Positions 1 to 8,970 of a stretch of 64,000 nucleotides of DNA are shown here, piece by piece. The first letter of the stretch is position 1; each line of letters begins with the position of its first letter. The stretch is from Desertivirga arenae (GTDB lineage Bacteria > Bacteroidota > Bacteroidia > Sphingobacteriales > Sphingobacteriaceae), in NCBI RefSeq assembly GCF_017355785.1, contig NZ_JAFEWE010000005.1, forward strand, positions 124,001 to 188,000, in the 5' to 3' direction. The notes beneath the pieces are model-generated. The model was given only the letters and a program-made list of their open reading frames with translations. It ran no database searches and was not told where the DNA came from. Position numbers and translations under genes: made by a program.

Positions 1-1122
1 GTTACGTGCGAAGTAAAGACAGATGAAATATGATCCATCATTTAAAAAATTTCCCGGAATAGTACATTCTGCTTCAAACATTCCCGCATCACAGACTCCT
101 GCTTTCGACGGAACATTAAAAATACACTCTCCCGCACTGCCAAATAAAAGCACACTCGCGGTTAGATGAATGTCATTATTAAGATTATAGAATTTAAATT
201 TAACAGTGAGTTCAGTTCGAATGTCTACCTGATCCATTGGATTTGATAAATTCGGAACTAGTTCCACTTTCAGTACTTTAATATGTTCGTTTCCTGGAGC
301 CAAAGCCATTGAATCATACTCGTGTTTCCAGGCTTTTTTCTGCTGGGTACCAAGATAACTGTTTATTACAGTCTTAGCTTCTCCAGCAGCTACAGACCGA
401 CCCTTCTCTAACCAAAGCGCCTTTGAACAAAGACTCTGAATGGACTGCAGGTTATGGCTCACGAAAATCACCGTGCGCCCATGTTCTGAAGATGCCTCCT
501 TCATTTTACCAAGACATTTCTTTTGAAACTCTACATCTCCTACCGCTAAAACCTCATCCACTATTAAGATATCTGGTTCCAGGTGTGCTGCTACGGCAAA
601 AGCTAACCTCACGTACATTCCCGAAGAGTAGCGCTTAACAGGCGTGTCGAGGAACTCTCCAACACCCGAGAAGTCTACTATCTCATCAAATTTCTTCTGA
701 ATTTCAGAGCGCTTCATTCCGAGCATATTTCCATTAATGAAGATATTCTCTCGCCCGGTTAACTCTTGATGAAATCCTGTACCTACCTCCAGTAGACTGC
801 TTAATCTGCCCTGTCCTCTCACTGATCCACTGGTAGGTCTTATTATTCTCGAAAGTATCTTAAGGAAGGTTGATTTTCCGGCCCCGTTTCCTCCGATAAT
901 TCCCCAGGTTTCTCCCCGCTTGATCTCTAAATTCACATCCTTCAAAGCCCAAAAAAGTTTCTTAGGGTTATTTTTGTTAATATCCTTAAAAAAGTCTGTT
1001 TCCCTTTTCAGTATCTTGCTTTGCCAGAATAGCTGCAATTCCTGCCGCAGAGACCCAGAATCAATCGACCCGAGATTATAACTTTTCGATACGTTCTCTG
1101 CTTGTAATATAATTTCAGACAT
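1..1122 (-). CDS. Polysaccharide ABC exporter ATPase, Wzt-type (3' end cut by window)
   Basis: This subunit energises export of a lipid-linked polysaccharide across the inner membrane with the Wzm-like permease that precedes it by 7 bases. Translation from the ATG at 1122 stays open for 374 codons to base 1. Visible motifs are Walker A GGNGAGKST (residues 77-85), signature YSSGM (165-169), Walker B ILIVDE (185-190) and the H-loop VSHN (221-224). After about residue 260 a further 110 residues resemble the Wzt C-terminal carbohydrate-binding sandwich, which in known systems recognises the finished chain end; that assignment is inference from position and composition. The stop codon lies outside the window. 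It is the most downstream locus gene seen here. A teichoic-acid or capsule exporter ATPase is the alternative reading; the substrate cannot be read from the sequence. Confidence 0.9.
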   Translation of the reverse strand, partial: MSEIILQAENVSKSYNLGSIDSGSLRQELQLFWQSKILKRETDFFKDINKNNPKKLFWALKDVNLEIKRGETWGIIGGNGAGKSTFLKILSRIIRPTSGSVRGQGRLSSLLEVGTGFHQELTGRENIFINGNMLGMKRSEIQKKFDEIVDFSGVGEFLDTPVKRYSSGMYVRLAFAVAAHLEPDILIVDEVLAVGDVEFQKKCLGKMKEASSEHGRTVIFVSHNLQSIQSLCSKALWLEKGRSVAAGEAKTVINSYLGTQQKKAWKHEYDSMALAPGNEHIKVLKVELVPNLSNPMDQVDIRTELTVKFKFYNLNNDIHLTASVLLFGSAGECIFNVPSKAGVCDAGMFEAECTIPGNFLNDGSYFICLYFARN

Positions 1123-1129
1123 AGGCTTT

Positions 1130-1978
1130 CTATAAAACATCCATCAACTTATCACCCATTCTATTAAAAAGGAACACTCCGGAAAGCAATACAATGCACA
1201 TGAAAGTAACACTATAGATAAAGGAAGATAAATCCGCTGAAGAAGTGTTTAATAAAGAAAACCTGAACAGTTGAAATAATGAACTTAAGGGGTTCAAGTT
1301 GACAATCCATTTTATTTTTTCGGGAACCAGGTTAATGGAATAGAATATCGGACATACAAACATTAAAAGACGAATAATTAACTGCAGTAAGCCGAAAAGA
1401 TCTTTGTATTTGCCAGTAATTACAGCGAAAACCAAGCCAGTTCCAAAGGCAATTCCGGCTGTGACTAAAATAACCGGAATTGCAATTAGTATATGTAAGG
1501 GGTTGAATTGAATTGCACCAGATATATAATAATAAGCGAGTACTACCGCCAGAAAAAAAAGTTGAATACCGAAACGTAAAAAATTTAGTAGCAAAATGGA
1601 AATTGGAGCGATTAGTCTCGGGAAATACACCTTACTAAATACAGTTGAGTTATGAACAAAAGTGTGTGCAGTTTGCTGAAAGATCTCTGCAAATAAGTTC
1701 CATAGAGTAATTCCGGTAAGATAGTAAAGAAAGGACGGAATCCCTTCCGTTGAAACACCAATTACTTTGTTAAACACCAATACGTAGGTAGCAACGGTTA
1801 AAAGTGGATATAGAAGTATCCATACGGGGCCAAGCAATGTTTGTTGGTATTGACTCAGGAATTCCTTCCGGACGAGGCTTAAAAGAAGATCCTTAAAAGA
1901 TTTTAATTCCTTAAGACTTACTCCGGCCCAGGGTGCCTGAGGCTTTATTTCCCAGTCCCAATTCATTGATTTCATCAT
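1130..1978 (-). CDS. Polysaccharide ABC exporter permease, Wzm-type (ABC-2)
   Basis: Predicted inner-membrane permease of the ABC-2 family, forming the channel for the adjacent Wzt-like ATPase. An open frame extends to 2122, but that part overlaps the end of the preceding glycosyltransferase (stop at 2017) and looks unlike the family. The ATG at 1978 (followed at once by a second ATG) gives 282 residues, the usual length. The cytoplasmic N-terminus leads to the typical motif LVRKEFLSQYQQTLLGPVW, the interfacial element that contacts the ATPase, followed by about six hydrophobic segments. The codons between 1978 and 2017 contribute no recognisable domain. Start choice among 1978, 1975 and 1966 is uncertain; the family call is firm. 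Confidence 0.88.
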   Translation of the reverse strand: MMKSMNWDWEIKPQAPWAGVSLKELKSFKDLLLSLVRKEFLSQYQQTLLGPVWILLYPLLTVATYVLVFNKVIGVSTEGIPSFLYYLTGITLWNLFAEIFQQTAHTFVHNSTVFSKVYFPRLIAPISILLLNFLRFGIQLFFLAVVLAYYYISGAIQFNPLHILIAIPVILVTAGIAFGTGLVFAVITGKYKDLFGLLQLIIRLLMFVCPIFYSINLVPEKIKWIVNLNPLSSLFQLFRFSLLNTSSADLSSFIYSVTFMCIVLLSGVFLFNRMGDKLMDVL

Positions 1979-2016
1979 GAGTTTATGTTTTGTGGTAGAT
2001 GTACTTTTGGGAACAG

Positions 2017-3057
2017 TTAGTTTGGAGCCATATAACGCGAGATTTTGAAGTATTCTGGAACTTTGCCTTTGAACAGCGTTTTTATTCCAGAGTAATACAT
2101 AATGTAAAACCGCAGCATCCAAAAAAGTGTGGAAAAGGTCTTACTCATCTCCCAGGCTCCCTGAACTTGTTTAACTGCAGCTTGACTATTTTCCCCAAGC
2201 AAGCCATTCGCAACTCTTATACTATAGACAGCATAATAGTTCTTTGCTTCTCTCAGACTACTCGACCTTATTTCTTCTGGCAAGTAGTTCTGAATTATAG
2301 AAATCACTTTATTGATATCCTTGATGTTCTGTCCGCTACGAAAAGAATTATTTGTTATTCCAATGCCATGGGCTACACGGTAAAAAGCCATTGGCTTAGG
2401 AGAGTAAGCAATCGGAAAACGCGAGGCGATCCTCGTCCACATCTCCCAATCCTCTCCATAGTGGACCGCATAGAAACTACCCAAGCTTTCATACACAGAG
2501 CGTTTAACCGTTATTGCCGGGGGCTGTAAGAGTTGGTGTTTGGCACTTCTGGTTAAAAAATCACTAACAATTCCGCCCTGCTCAGGAAGCTTGGGGTTTC
2601 TAATCATCAAAATCTCACCGACATGATTAATGTATCTATAATCGGTGAATGCAGCTCCCGCAGCTGGATGCAATGCGAAAAGCTTTTCTATTTCGGCGTA
2701 ATAGCCATTCTTAACACGATCGTCGCCATGTAACAGATGAACGTAATGCCCTCTTGCTCTGTTAATGCAGGTTTCGAAATTCCTTAAGCTACCGCAATTT
2801 TGCGGCTGTCTGAAATAGCTTACCCTTCCTTTACCAACTTCATGTACCACACGTTGAACGTCTCCGTCCGTACTGCAATCGTCAATAACTTCAATCTGCA
2901 TGAACATATCTCCGGTATCTTGTGAAAGGACGCTTTCAAGTGTCTCTTTTAAATAGGATAGGCAGTTGTAAACAGGTATCATCACAGACCATAAAGGTCT
3001 TTCGTCACTTTTATCGACACGTTTTATTAAAGGAGGCGACTCTGGTATCCTTACCAT
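2017..3057 (-). CDS. Family 2 glycosyltransferase
   Basis: A 346-residue GT-A fold transferase that should add one sugar from a nucleotide donor to the growing lipid-linked repeat on the cytoplasmic face. After a short N-terminal extension the core begins at about residue 23 (WSVMIPVYNC), with the donor-binding acidic pair in VIDDCSTDGD (59-60) and a second acidic motif HGDD at 110-113 where the family has DxD. The C-terminal 100 residues are helical with aromatic-rich segments but no obvious transmembrane helix. A 146-base gap separates it from the next upstream gene; that gap contains an inverted repeat (3135-3141 with 3161-3167). Sugar and linkage specificity are not readable. Confidence 0.88.
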   Translation of the reverse strand: MVRIPESPPLIKRVDKSDERPLWSVMIPVYNCLSYLKETLESVLSQDTGDMFMQIEVIDDCSTDGDVQRVVHEVGKGRVSYFRQPQNCGSLRNFETCINRARGHYVHLLHGDDRVKNGYYAEIEKLFALHPAAGAAFTDYRYINHVGEILMIRNPKLPEQGGIVSDFLTRSAKHQLLQPPAITVKRSVYESLGSFYAVHYGEDWEMWTRIASRFPIAYSPKPMAFYRVAHGIGITNNSFRSGQNIKDINKVISIIQNYLPEEIRSSSLREAKNYYAVYSIRVANGLLGENSQAAVKQVQGAWEMSKTFSTLFWMLRFYIMYYSGIKTLFKGKVPEYFKISRYMAPN

Positions 3058-3203
3058 AAGAGCTTTTGTTGAATGAGAAATTGCTTTAATTGCAGCGTAA
3101 ATAAAGACAGAACTGAGGCTATTCGATCAAACAGAACCGGGATATTTTGGCTGGTTTAAACCCGGTTAAGTCTGACGAATTATCATAGGTAGATGATAAT
3201 GAT

Positions 3204-4049
3204 TTATGCTGAGACGCGCAGGTCTGATTTTTCTTGTATCTTACAATATACCTGAGTAAAATAAGCCATTTTTAGGATGGCAAAAACCAATCCGCGAGAT
3301 CCGTCCTTAAAGCCTCCCATTAAAAAATAACTTCCACAGAAGAATGCCGGACCAATTAGCGGACTGCGCATGAGACGGTATTTCACTTTTTGTTTCCAGG
3401 TCCAGCTTTTCTCAAGTTGGGTGTAGTTGTAGGCCTTCAAAAATCGTCCGGCCTCCCAGCTGGCATATTCGTTGTGCTTAACCACGTAATGAGATACACC
3501 CCGAAAATCCTGGTGATCTATTTTACTTTTGATAACACCAACTTCGCCATCCAGTAATGGGTGTTCATGAACCTCCATATCGAGATTACTCCATTGTTCC
3601 TCATCAATACGTTCATACTCTCCAGCGCCTACTTTAAATAAGGCCAGTTTACGTAAGGGATAACCTCCTTTTAATTGACGTCCAAGGAAATATATAGTAT
3701 AACTTAACCAATAACCTACTTTGTTGTTGTCCTTTTCAGATAAAACAGCTCTTAACTCCGCCTTGAAATCATTCGTCAGGTATTCATCTGCATCCAGAAA
3801 TAAAACCCACTCTGTTTCTGGCTTGTAATTTCGAAGGTACCAATTACGCTTTTTGGGAAACCGTCCGTCCCAATTAAATTTAATAACCTCTACGCCTTTT
3901 TCCGCTGCAATATCACAGGTCTTGTCGGTACTTCCGGAATCGATAATAACGATCTTTTCGGCCAGATCATCACCGATTGCCGCAAGGCATCCTGGTAAAT
4001 TATTCTCCTCGTTCCGAACGGGAATAGCAATGGTCAAATTAAGTTTCAT
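3204..4049 (-). CDS. Family 2 glycosyltransferase, WaaE/KdtX-like
   Basis: A 281-residue GT2 enzyme. The N-terminus TIAIPVRNEENNLPGCL is the typical first strand, followed by IIDSGSTDKT (35-44) and the metal-binding FLDADEY with D86 and D88. The overall layout, including a C-terminal PLIGPAFFCGSYFLMGG stretch close to the membrane, matches the WaaE/KdtX-like branch used in lipopolysaccharide core and capsule assembly. That branch assignment is by pattern recognition, so the substrate (often glucose or a heptose acceptor in relatives) is not assigned. The ATG is preceded directly by ATCTACC, a start context shared with other genes of this locus. It lies 30 bases downstream of the acyltransferase-3 gene. 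Confidence 0.86.
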   Translation of the reverse strand: MKLNLTIAIPVRNEENNLPGCLAAIGDDLAEKIVIIDSGSTDKTCDIAAEKGVEVIKFNWDGRFPKKRNWYLRNYKPETEWVLFLDADEYLTNDFKAELRAVLSEKDNNKVGYWLSYTIYFLGRQLKGGYPLRKLALFKVGAGEYERIDEEQWSNLDMEVHEHPLLDGEVGVIKSKIDHQDFRGVSHYVVKHNEYASWEAGRFLKAYNYTQLEKSWTWKQKVKYRLMRSPLIGPAFFCGSYFLMGGFKDGSRGLVFAILKMAYFTQVYCKIQEKSDLRVSA

Positions 4050-4079
4050 GGTAGATATGGTAGCAAGTAGAAAATTAAA

Positions 4080-5213
4080 TTACTTATAGATTTCCTTAAA
4101 CTGAAGGAACTTTTTCTCGTAGAAGAAATATGATAGATAGCTAATAACGCCTAATGCAATAACAGATATGATCGTAATCGAAGAACTCATCAAAACTAGA
4201 TGTCCTGAATTAGCAACGAAGCTTTTTGATTTAAGGTAACTGAAGCCCAGCGTAAAAGGCTGTTGCCAGATGTAAATACTATAGGATAATAAGCCTATCA
4301 TCCTCATAACCTTATTATTTAAGAATTTAAAGCTTATATCGCTATCGCTTTGACTTCTTAAGTTGATGCCAATAAGCATTGCGAACATAACGCTTTGAAT
4401 CATGATGATTATTCCGGTAAACTTGTTGGAGTTTAGGGTTAATAAACATATACCAGCAAAAATTATCAGATTTATAATCAGTTTGTTCTTTATTGGCTTA
4501 TCTAAACTTATTACCCTCTTAAAAATTAGCAAAGAATATATTGACCCAACTGCGATCCCCTGAAACTGCGTAATAAAACCGGTTACAAACATAGTAAAGG
4601 CAGAATTCGGTATTTCTGAGAACTCATTGTAGATAGTACTAATTACTGTGGTTGCAAGGATCAAAAACATAAGGATCATATAAAACCGTACACTTTTTTT
4701 CAGGAAGAACGGAAATATCAGGTAATACTGTTCTTCAATTGACAAAGACCAGAAATGAGTTGTCAGATGACTAAAACCGTGAAACGAAGTAATATAGAAG
4801 TTCCTTATAAATAAAAAGCAAGTTACAATCGCCAGATAATCAATGTCGATCTTAAAAAAAACTTTAAGCACTAGCATTAATGCCAGATAAATAAAAGCAA
4901 CCGGTAATATTCTGAACGCCCTCCGAACATAAAATCGTTTAAGACCAATGGTACCCTTCTTGAGTTTTTCTTTCATAAGGATAGTTGTTATAAGAAAACC
5001 ACTTATCACAAAGAAAAATTGAACACCGAGGTTAGCCAAAGGGTGAAAGTCATATGCCAGATCAAACGTAAGTACAATATGAAATATCACTACCAGCATA
5101 ATCGAGACAGCTCTGAAACCGTCCAGAGAAGAAAAATAAGAAGCTCTGAGAACCGCCGGAACGGATTGAACATCAGAAGAGAACAGGTATTTAAGTGAAA
5201 ACTTGCTATTCAT
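4080..5213 (-). CDS. Acyltransferase-3 family membrane O-acyltransferase (OafA-like)
   Basis: Integral membrane enzyme with about ten hydrophobic helices that, in known relatives, transfers acetyl or other acyl groups from the cytoplasm onto sugars of an exported polysaccharide. The family start SSLDGFRAVSIMLVVIFH with its conserved Arg and His lies at the first helix, followed by GVQFFFVISGFLIT and the loop FWSLSIEEQYYLIFP, all diagnostic of Acyl_transf_3. The open frame reaches 5240 only through a TTG codon; the ATG at 5213 is preferred and gives 377 residues. No C-terminal SGNH domain is present, so this is the membrane-only form. It follows a soluble acetyltransferase gene by about 28 bases. 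Confidence 0.9.
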   Translation of the reverse strand: MNSKFSLKYLFSSDVQSVPAVLRASYFSSLDGFRAVSIMLVVIFHIVLTFDLAYDFHPLANLGVQFFFVISGFLITTILMKEKLKKGTIGLKRFYVRRAFRILPVAFIYLALMLVLKVFFKIDIDYLAIVTCFLFIRNFYITSFHGFSHLTTHFWSLSIEEQYYLIFPFFLKKSVRFYMILMFLILATTVISTIYNEFSEIPNSAFTMFVTGFITQFQGIAVGSIYSLLIFKRVISLDKPIKNKLIINLIIFAGICLLTLNSNKFTGIIIMIQSVMFAMLIGINLRSQSDSDISFKFLNNKVMRMIGLLSYSIYIWQQPFTLGFSYLKSKSFVANSGHLVLMSSSITIISVIALGVISYLSYFFYEKKFLQFKEIYK

Positions 5214-5241
5214 AGCTAATTTAGATTGAGATAGAGGCAAA

Positions 5242-5823
5242 TTAATTTAGTACCAGAACTTCCCTATCAATGCTATCTTCACCTGCCATTCTTCTGGCTT
5301 TTATAGGTTTGCAAGGATGCCCTGCACACACCATCCATTCGGGCATGCTCTTTGTCACTACAGACCGAGCTCCCACTACAGCTCCGTCTCCGATCTTCAC
5401 GCCTGCATGAACAAAAGCTTCCGCTGCAACCCAGGCCATTTCTCCAATCACTATCGGTTTAGTAATTAGTGGAAAACCTGGATGAGTATAATCGTGGGTA
5501 CCCGCACAAAGATGTACTCCCTGAGATATCACAGCCCTTTTTCCTATAGTTATTTGTCCCTGACAGTATAGGATTGCACCATTTCCTATACCGCACTCTT
5601 CTCCCAGAACGAGGTTCCATGGTGCCCAAACCTTTACTCCTGGATAAACATGAACTCCCCGTCCAACCTTTGCTCCAAATAAACGGAGTAAAAAAGACCT
5701 CCAGGAATGCAGGGGCCTTGGTGAGGGGCGGAAGAACAGAGTTTCCACTATTCCCCAAACCATGCGAGCCAGGCGATTCTTTAACGAGAAAGATGGGCCA
5801 GTTATAGTATTTTGATTATGCAT
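5242..5823 (-). CDS. Left-handed beta-helix O-acetyltransferase, WcaF-like
   Basis: A 193-residue soluble acyltransferase of the hexapeptide-repeat family, expected to acetylate a sugar from acetyl-CoA. Hexapeptide turns run through GVHVYPGVKVWAPWNLVLGE, IGNGAILYCQ and KIGDGAVVGARSVVTK, and the catalytic His sits in CAGTHDYTHPGFP. The C-terminal AGHPCKPIKAR is the usual closing motif of WcaF/NodL-type enzymes. N-terminal FRPSPRPLHSWRSFLLRLFGAKVG is the typical pre-helix of colanic-acid acetyltransferases. It is 12 bases downstream of a GT4 gene. Whether it acts on the nucleotide sugar, the lipid-linked unit or serine-like side groups cannot be told. Confidence 0.88.
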   Translation of the reverse strand: MHNQNTITGPSFSLKNRLARMVWGIVETLFFRPSPRPLHSWRSFLLRLFGAKVGRGVHVYPGVKVWAPWNLVLGEECGIGNGAILYCQGQITIGKRAVISQGVHLCAGTHDYTHPGFPLITKPIVIGEMAWVAAEAFVHAGVKIGDGAVVGARSVVTKSMPEWMVCAGHPCKPIKARRMAGEDSIDREVLVLN

Positions 5824-5835
5824 AAGAATTTCTAG

Positions 5836-7044
5836 CTAAACAAGCTCCTCCCGGAGAGCCTGCTCCATGCGAATAGCTGCCGGGACGATGTGAAAGTGTT
5901 TCTCGAAGCATTTTATTGCATTATCCCTGAACTGCTGTTTTTTATCGAGGGGAAGTTGTAGCCACTTTTTTAGCATATCCACCGTTTCTTCGAGATTAAC
6001 ATTCGCTACGATTCCTGCATCTGCCGATTCAATTTCACGCCAGATATTAACTTCTTTTGATATTAACACCGGAGTTTCACAGGCTAATGCCTCAACCACG
6101 GCAATTCCAAAATTTTCCTGGTGACTCGGTAATACAAAAGCCTCTGCTCCATAAAAAGCTCCCCACTTAGAATCACCACTTAGCATACCAGGAAAAAAGA
6201 TAGCGTTTTTAGACTTTTCGCTAGAATCTACGATTTCTTTGATCTTCTCTCCATAGGCACTATCCAAGCCTGGCCCGGCAATAACAAGTTTTGGCAAGTT
6301 ATGATGACTCTCAAGTAGGCGAAGGTAGGCGTTGACAAGAATATCAACTCCCTTCTTATGATGTATGCGACTTAGAAAAAGCAAGTATTTTTGCCCACGC
6401 ACTTCAGGACAAAGATCAAGGAAAGCATCCTTCATCCTTTCGTTATACATCGGCGGCTTTTCAATTCCATATCCGATATTTAATTCCTTTCGGGGCTTAT
6501 AGTGTTCAAACGTTTCCCGGGCCAGCAAAAGTTCAGTTTCGCAAGTAAACAGAACGCCGCTGGCACGATTTACAACTTCCCCTTCAATAAATTTCCAGTA
6601 GAGCCAATTCCGAAAAGCTTTCAACTTCCTTTCCGGAGCCCGTTGAAAATACGGATCCAACATTCCATGAGGCATTATAAATAGCTTCGGGAGTTTAAGA
6701 CTGCTCCCGGTTTTAGTTATTTCAGCTTCTAACTGCTTTATCACTTTGGTAACAGCATAACTATGGTATAACCACAAGCCATTCACTATTACAACATCAA
6801 AACGACAAATATTATCCCGCAGCCATGGTATCAGCTTATCACTGTAACACCAGGGACTGCGACCCGGACCGAGAGCATGGATGGGAAATTTATCTTTACC
6901 GATGAAAGGAGATTCAGGATCATCAAGTGAAACTACCTCTCTAAAAATACCTCTTTGTTCTAATATCGGTATCGAATTCCTGATTCCCTGGCATGGTCCT
7001 CCGGATGAAGGATTCATACTTCCGATTAGATGCAACAGATACAT
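5836..7044 (-). CDS. Family 4 glycosyltransferase
   Basis: A 402-residue GT-B transferase. The N-terminal acceptor half starts MYLLHLIGSMNPSSGGP, with the glycine-rich loop typical of retaining GT4 enzymes. The C-terminal donor half has LFLSRIHHKKGVDILV at about residue 235 and the E-x7-E-type segment HQENFGIAVVEALACETPVL near 325, which binds the nucleotide-sugar phosphate and ribose. It should act on the cytoplasmic face, adding one residue of the repeat. Seventeen bases separate it from the upstream beta-helix acyltransferase. The family call is firm; donor sugar unknown. Confidence 0.9.
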   Translation of the reverse strand: MYLLHLIGSMNPSSGGPCQGIRNSIPILEQRGIFREVVSLDDPESPFIGKDKFPIHALGPGRSPWCYSDKLIPWLRDNICRFDVVIVNGLWLYHSYAVTKVIKQLEAEITKTGSSLKLPKLFIMPHGMLDPYFQRAPERKLKAFRNWLYWKFIEGEVVNRASGVLFTCETELLLARETFEHYKPRKELNIGYGIEKPPMYNERMKDAFLDLCPEVRGQKYLLFLSRIHHKKGVDILVNAYLRLLESHHNLPKLVIAGPGLDSAYGEKIKEIVDSSEKSKNAIFFPGMLSGDSKWGAFYGAEAFVLPSHQENFGIAVVEALACETPVLISKEVNIWREIESADAGIVANVNLEETVDMLKKWLQLPLDKKQQFRDNAIKCFEKHFHIVPAAIRMEQALREELV

Positions 7045-7061
7045 ATTATGATTTTTTTGTA

Positions 7062-7724
7062 TTAATAAACGAAACCGTCAAGACGGGTGAAATATTTAGC
7101 CTCAGAAGGAATATCTGAAATTACCTTTGCTGGTACGCCACCATAAAGTTTCCAGGAATCTGCATGAGCCTTGTTAAGAAGAGATTTTGCGCCAAGAACA
7201 GAGTGTGATGGTAATATCGCGCCACCTAACACCACTACGTTTGTTCCTACAAACGTGTAGTCCCCAATCTTTATCGGAGCACTGTCCTGACGGTTTTCCA
7301 TCACATTTATTGAATGGGTTAAAAACTGAGAATTATATCCGGCTATTGTAGCAAAGCGGCCAATCTCAAGAACATTTGTACAATCCAGATGATGATTCTT
7401 TGTAACAGCAGCACATTCTCCCAGAATTAACTCTGCGCGCCGCTCAGGTTGGTGATTGAAGTGTTTTGAGCTCGAATTTGTAGGAAAACCAGTGATCCAG
7501 TTTCCGCGTCCTATACTCGATTTTGCCTCCATCTTAATCAGCGAAAGGTTTACTGCCACAGTGAAGTGATCTATCTTAGCACCCTCTGCCATGACCAGCT
7601 TTCCAGGGAATACCCAGGCCATACCGATGCGGGCTTTAGGATGGATGCTATACCCAAACCATTTCTGCAGTGCCCTTCGTCTCAAACCCCAAGGAAGAAA
7701 AAATGTGAAAACTTTTTTGATCAT
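7062..7724 (-). CDS. Left-handed beta-helix acyltransferase
   Basis: Hexapeptide-repeat protein likely to acylate a sugar of the same polysaccharide. Imperfect turns are spread through the middle (HPKARIGMAWVFPGKLVMAEGAKI is the first coil region), and a C-terminal set reads IKIGDYTFVGTNVVVLGGA and HSVLGAKSLLNKAHADSW, ending GGVPAKVISDIP, the standard final motif. A His in FLTHSINVMENR occupies the place where the catalytic His is expected. The frame reaches 7790 only through a GTG; the ATG at 7724 begins MIKKVFTFFLPWG and gives 220 residues, more like the family. The protein is more divergent than the two WcaF-like enzymes in this locus, so acceptor and acyl group are open. Confidence 0.8.
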   Translation of the reverse strand: MIKKVFTFFLPWGLRRRALQKWFGYSIHPKARIGMAWVFPGKLVMAEGAKIDHFTVAVNLSLIKMEAKSSIGRGNWITGFPTNSSSKHFNHQPERRAELILGECAAVTKNHHLDCTNVLEIGRFATIAGYNSQFLTHSINVMENRQDSAPIKIGDYTFVGTNVVVLGGAILPSHSVLGAKSLLNKAHADSWKLYGGVPAKVISDIPSEAKYFTRLDGFVY

Positions 7725-7793
7725 ATGAAAGGACTTCCATTTAAAATCATTTGATTTATAAGGTCTAAAAAGACCCTGTAAACAATACACTAT

Positions 7794-8963
7794 TTATATG
7801 CTCTGAGTGGCGTATCCGGTGTACTCCTTTAACGACAACAGTTCCAGGTAGGCGTTAACCATATGCATCGGTTTAAATCTGTTACCATTCTCCAAACCAC
7901 CTTTTATTAGCTTCTCGCGGTAATCTTTATCTCCAAGGCGTATTAGTGCATCTGCAAATGCCCTGGCATCATGAGGATTAGCATGTAAAGCTGCGCCCCC
8001 GCTTACTTCCGACATTGGCTCTACATCACTGGCAATAACCGGTGCTCCACAAGCCTGAGCTTCTATTACCGGCCAGCCAAAGCCCTCTGAAAAAGATGGA
8101 AACACGAAAGCATAACATTGGCTGTAAAGAGCCAAAAGACTTTGGTGGTCGGGCTTAAGTACTGATATTACTCTATCACTTAAACCTAATTTTGCTGCAT
8201 GCTCTTTCAACTCAGCATCAATTGCCTGACCTGCAAATACTATTTTACCCATCCAATTACTTCCGGCAGCATGTACCATATCCAAAAGCATTTTCCGGTT
8301 TTTTCTTGGCAAAGACGAACCTACATGAAGTAAGTAAGGGCTTGATCCACTAACCCCTGCCCTTTGCAAAAGGGGGTCGGCTTCCTGCTTTGATAAAGGC
8401 CGGAAATCATCATTAAAAGCATTATGAATAACCCGCCACTCCTTCAGACCCGTGTCATAGGAGGGGCTAAGATCTTGTAATTGTTTTAAAGTAAGCCGAG
8501 ATACTGCAGCCAGACGGGTTGATTTATTAAGATTAGCAAGAATCCATTTCTGCAGGATCTTACCAAAGGCAGAGGCTTCACAAAATGCATCAGAGTGCCC
8601 CAGGGCGCCGCGGATTGCAAGTACATCATGACAAGTTATAGCAGTGCGAGAGGCAGGGAGATGTTTTAAGTATGGAGCATTTGAATGGTCACAAATATGA
8701 AAATGAACGTTATCCTTTGACCCAAAACCCCTTAATAATTTCCAGTTCAAAACCATCGGGAATAAAACCCACTTGTCAAGATATCCAAGCCACTTACCCA
8801 AACCTTTAGTTGTCGAATTTGCTTTAGCAGCAAAAAACACTGTCGGTCTCCAAATGCTTGTTTTGATGCCCGCATTATTAAATCCACAATTTAACATCTG
8901 CGCAAATCGTTCCATACTTTCCTGACGATCAGGAGGATAATTTCCAATTAAGACAATCCTCAT
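7794..8963 (-). CDS. Family 4 glycosyltransferase
   Basis: A 389-residue GT-B enzyme starting MRIVLIGNYPPDRQESMERF. An in-frame TTG at 8990 overlaps the upstream membrane-protein gene, whereas the ATG at 8963 lies 8 bases after that gene's stop, so the ATG is chosen. The donor domain contains YLLHVGSSLPRKNRKMLL and the long conserved segment FPSFSEGFGWPVIEAQACGAPVIAS, followed by MSEVSGGAAL, a combination common in mannosyltransferase-like GT4 enzymes such as WbaZ; mannose specificity is only a possibility. It presumably extends the repeat unit on the cytoplasmic side. Confidence 0.88.
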   Translation of the reverse strand: MRIVLIGNYPPDRQESMERFAQMLNCGFNNAGIKTSIWRPTVFFAAKANSTTKGLGKWLGYLDKWVLFPMVLNWKLLRGFGSKDNVHFHICDHSNAPYLKHLPASRTAITCHDVLAIRGALGHSDAFCEASAFGKILQKWILANLNKSTRLAAVSRLTLKQLQDLSPSYDTGLKEWRVIHNAFNDDFRPLSKQEADPLLQRAGVSGSSPYLLHVGSSLPRKNRKMLLDMVHAAGSNWMGKIVFAGQAIDAELKEHAAKLGLSDRVISVLKPDHQSLLALYSQCYAFVFPSFSEGFGWPVIEAQACGAPVIASDVEPMSEVSGGAALHANPHDARAFADALIRLGDKDYREKLIKGGLENGNRFKPMHMVNAYLELLSLKEYTGYATQSI

Positions 8964-8970
8964 TGAGATA

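Noticed and set aside
1979-2122. N-terminal extension of the Wzm-type permease
   Set aside because: Overlaps the preceding gene and has no family similarity; the ATG at 1978 gives the usual length.
1999-2529. 176-codon plus-strand frame inside the GT2 gene
   Set aside because: Antisense shadow of a gene with conserved GT2 motifs; product rich in improbable aromatic/Cys/His runs.
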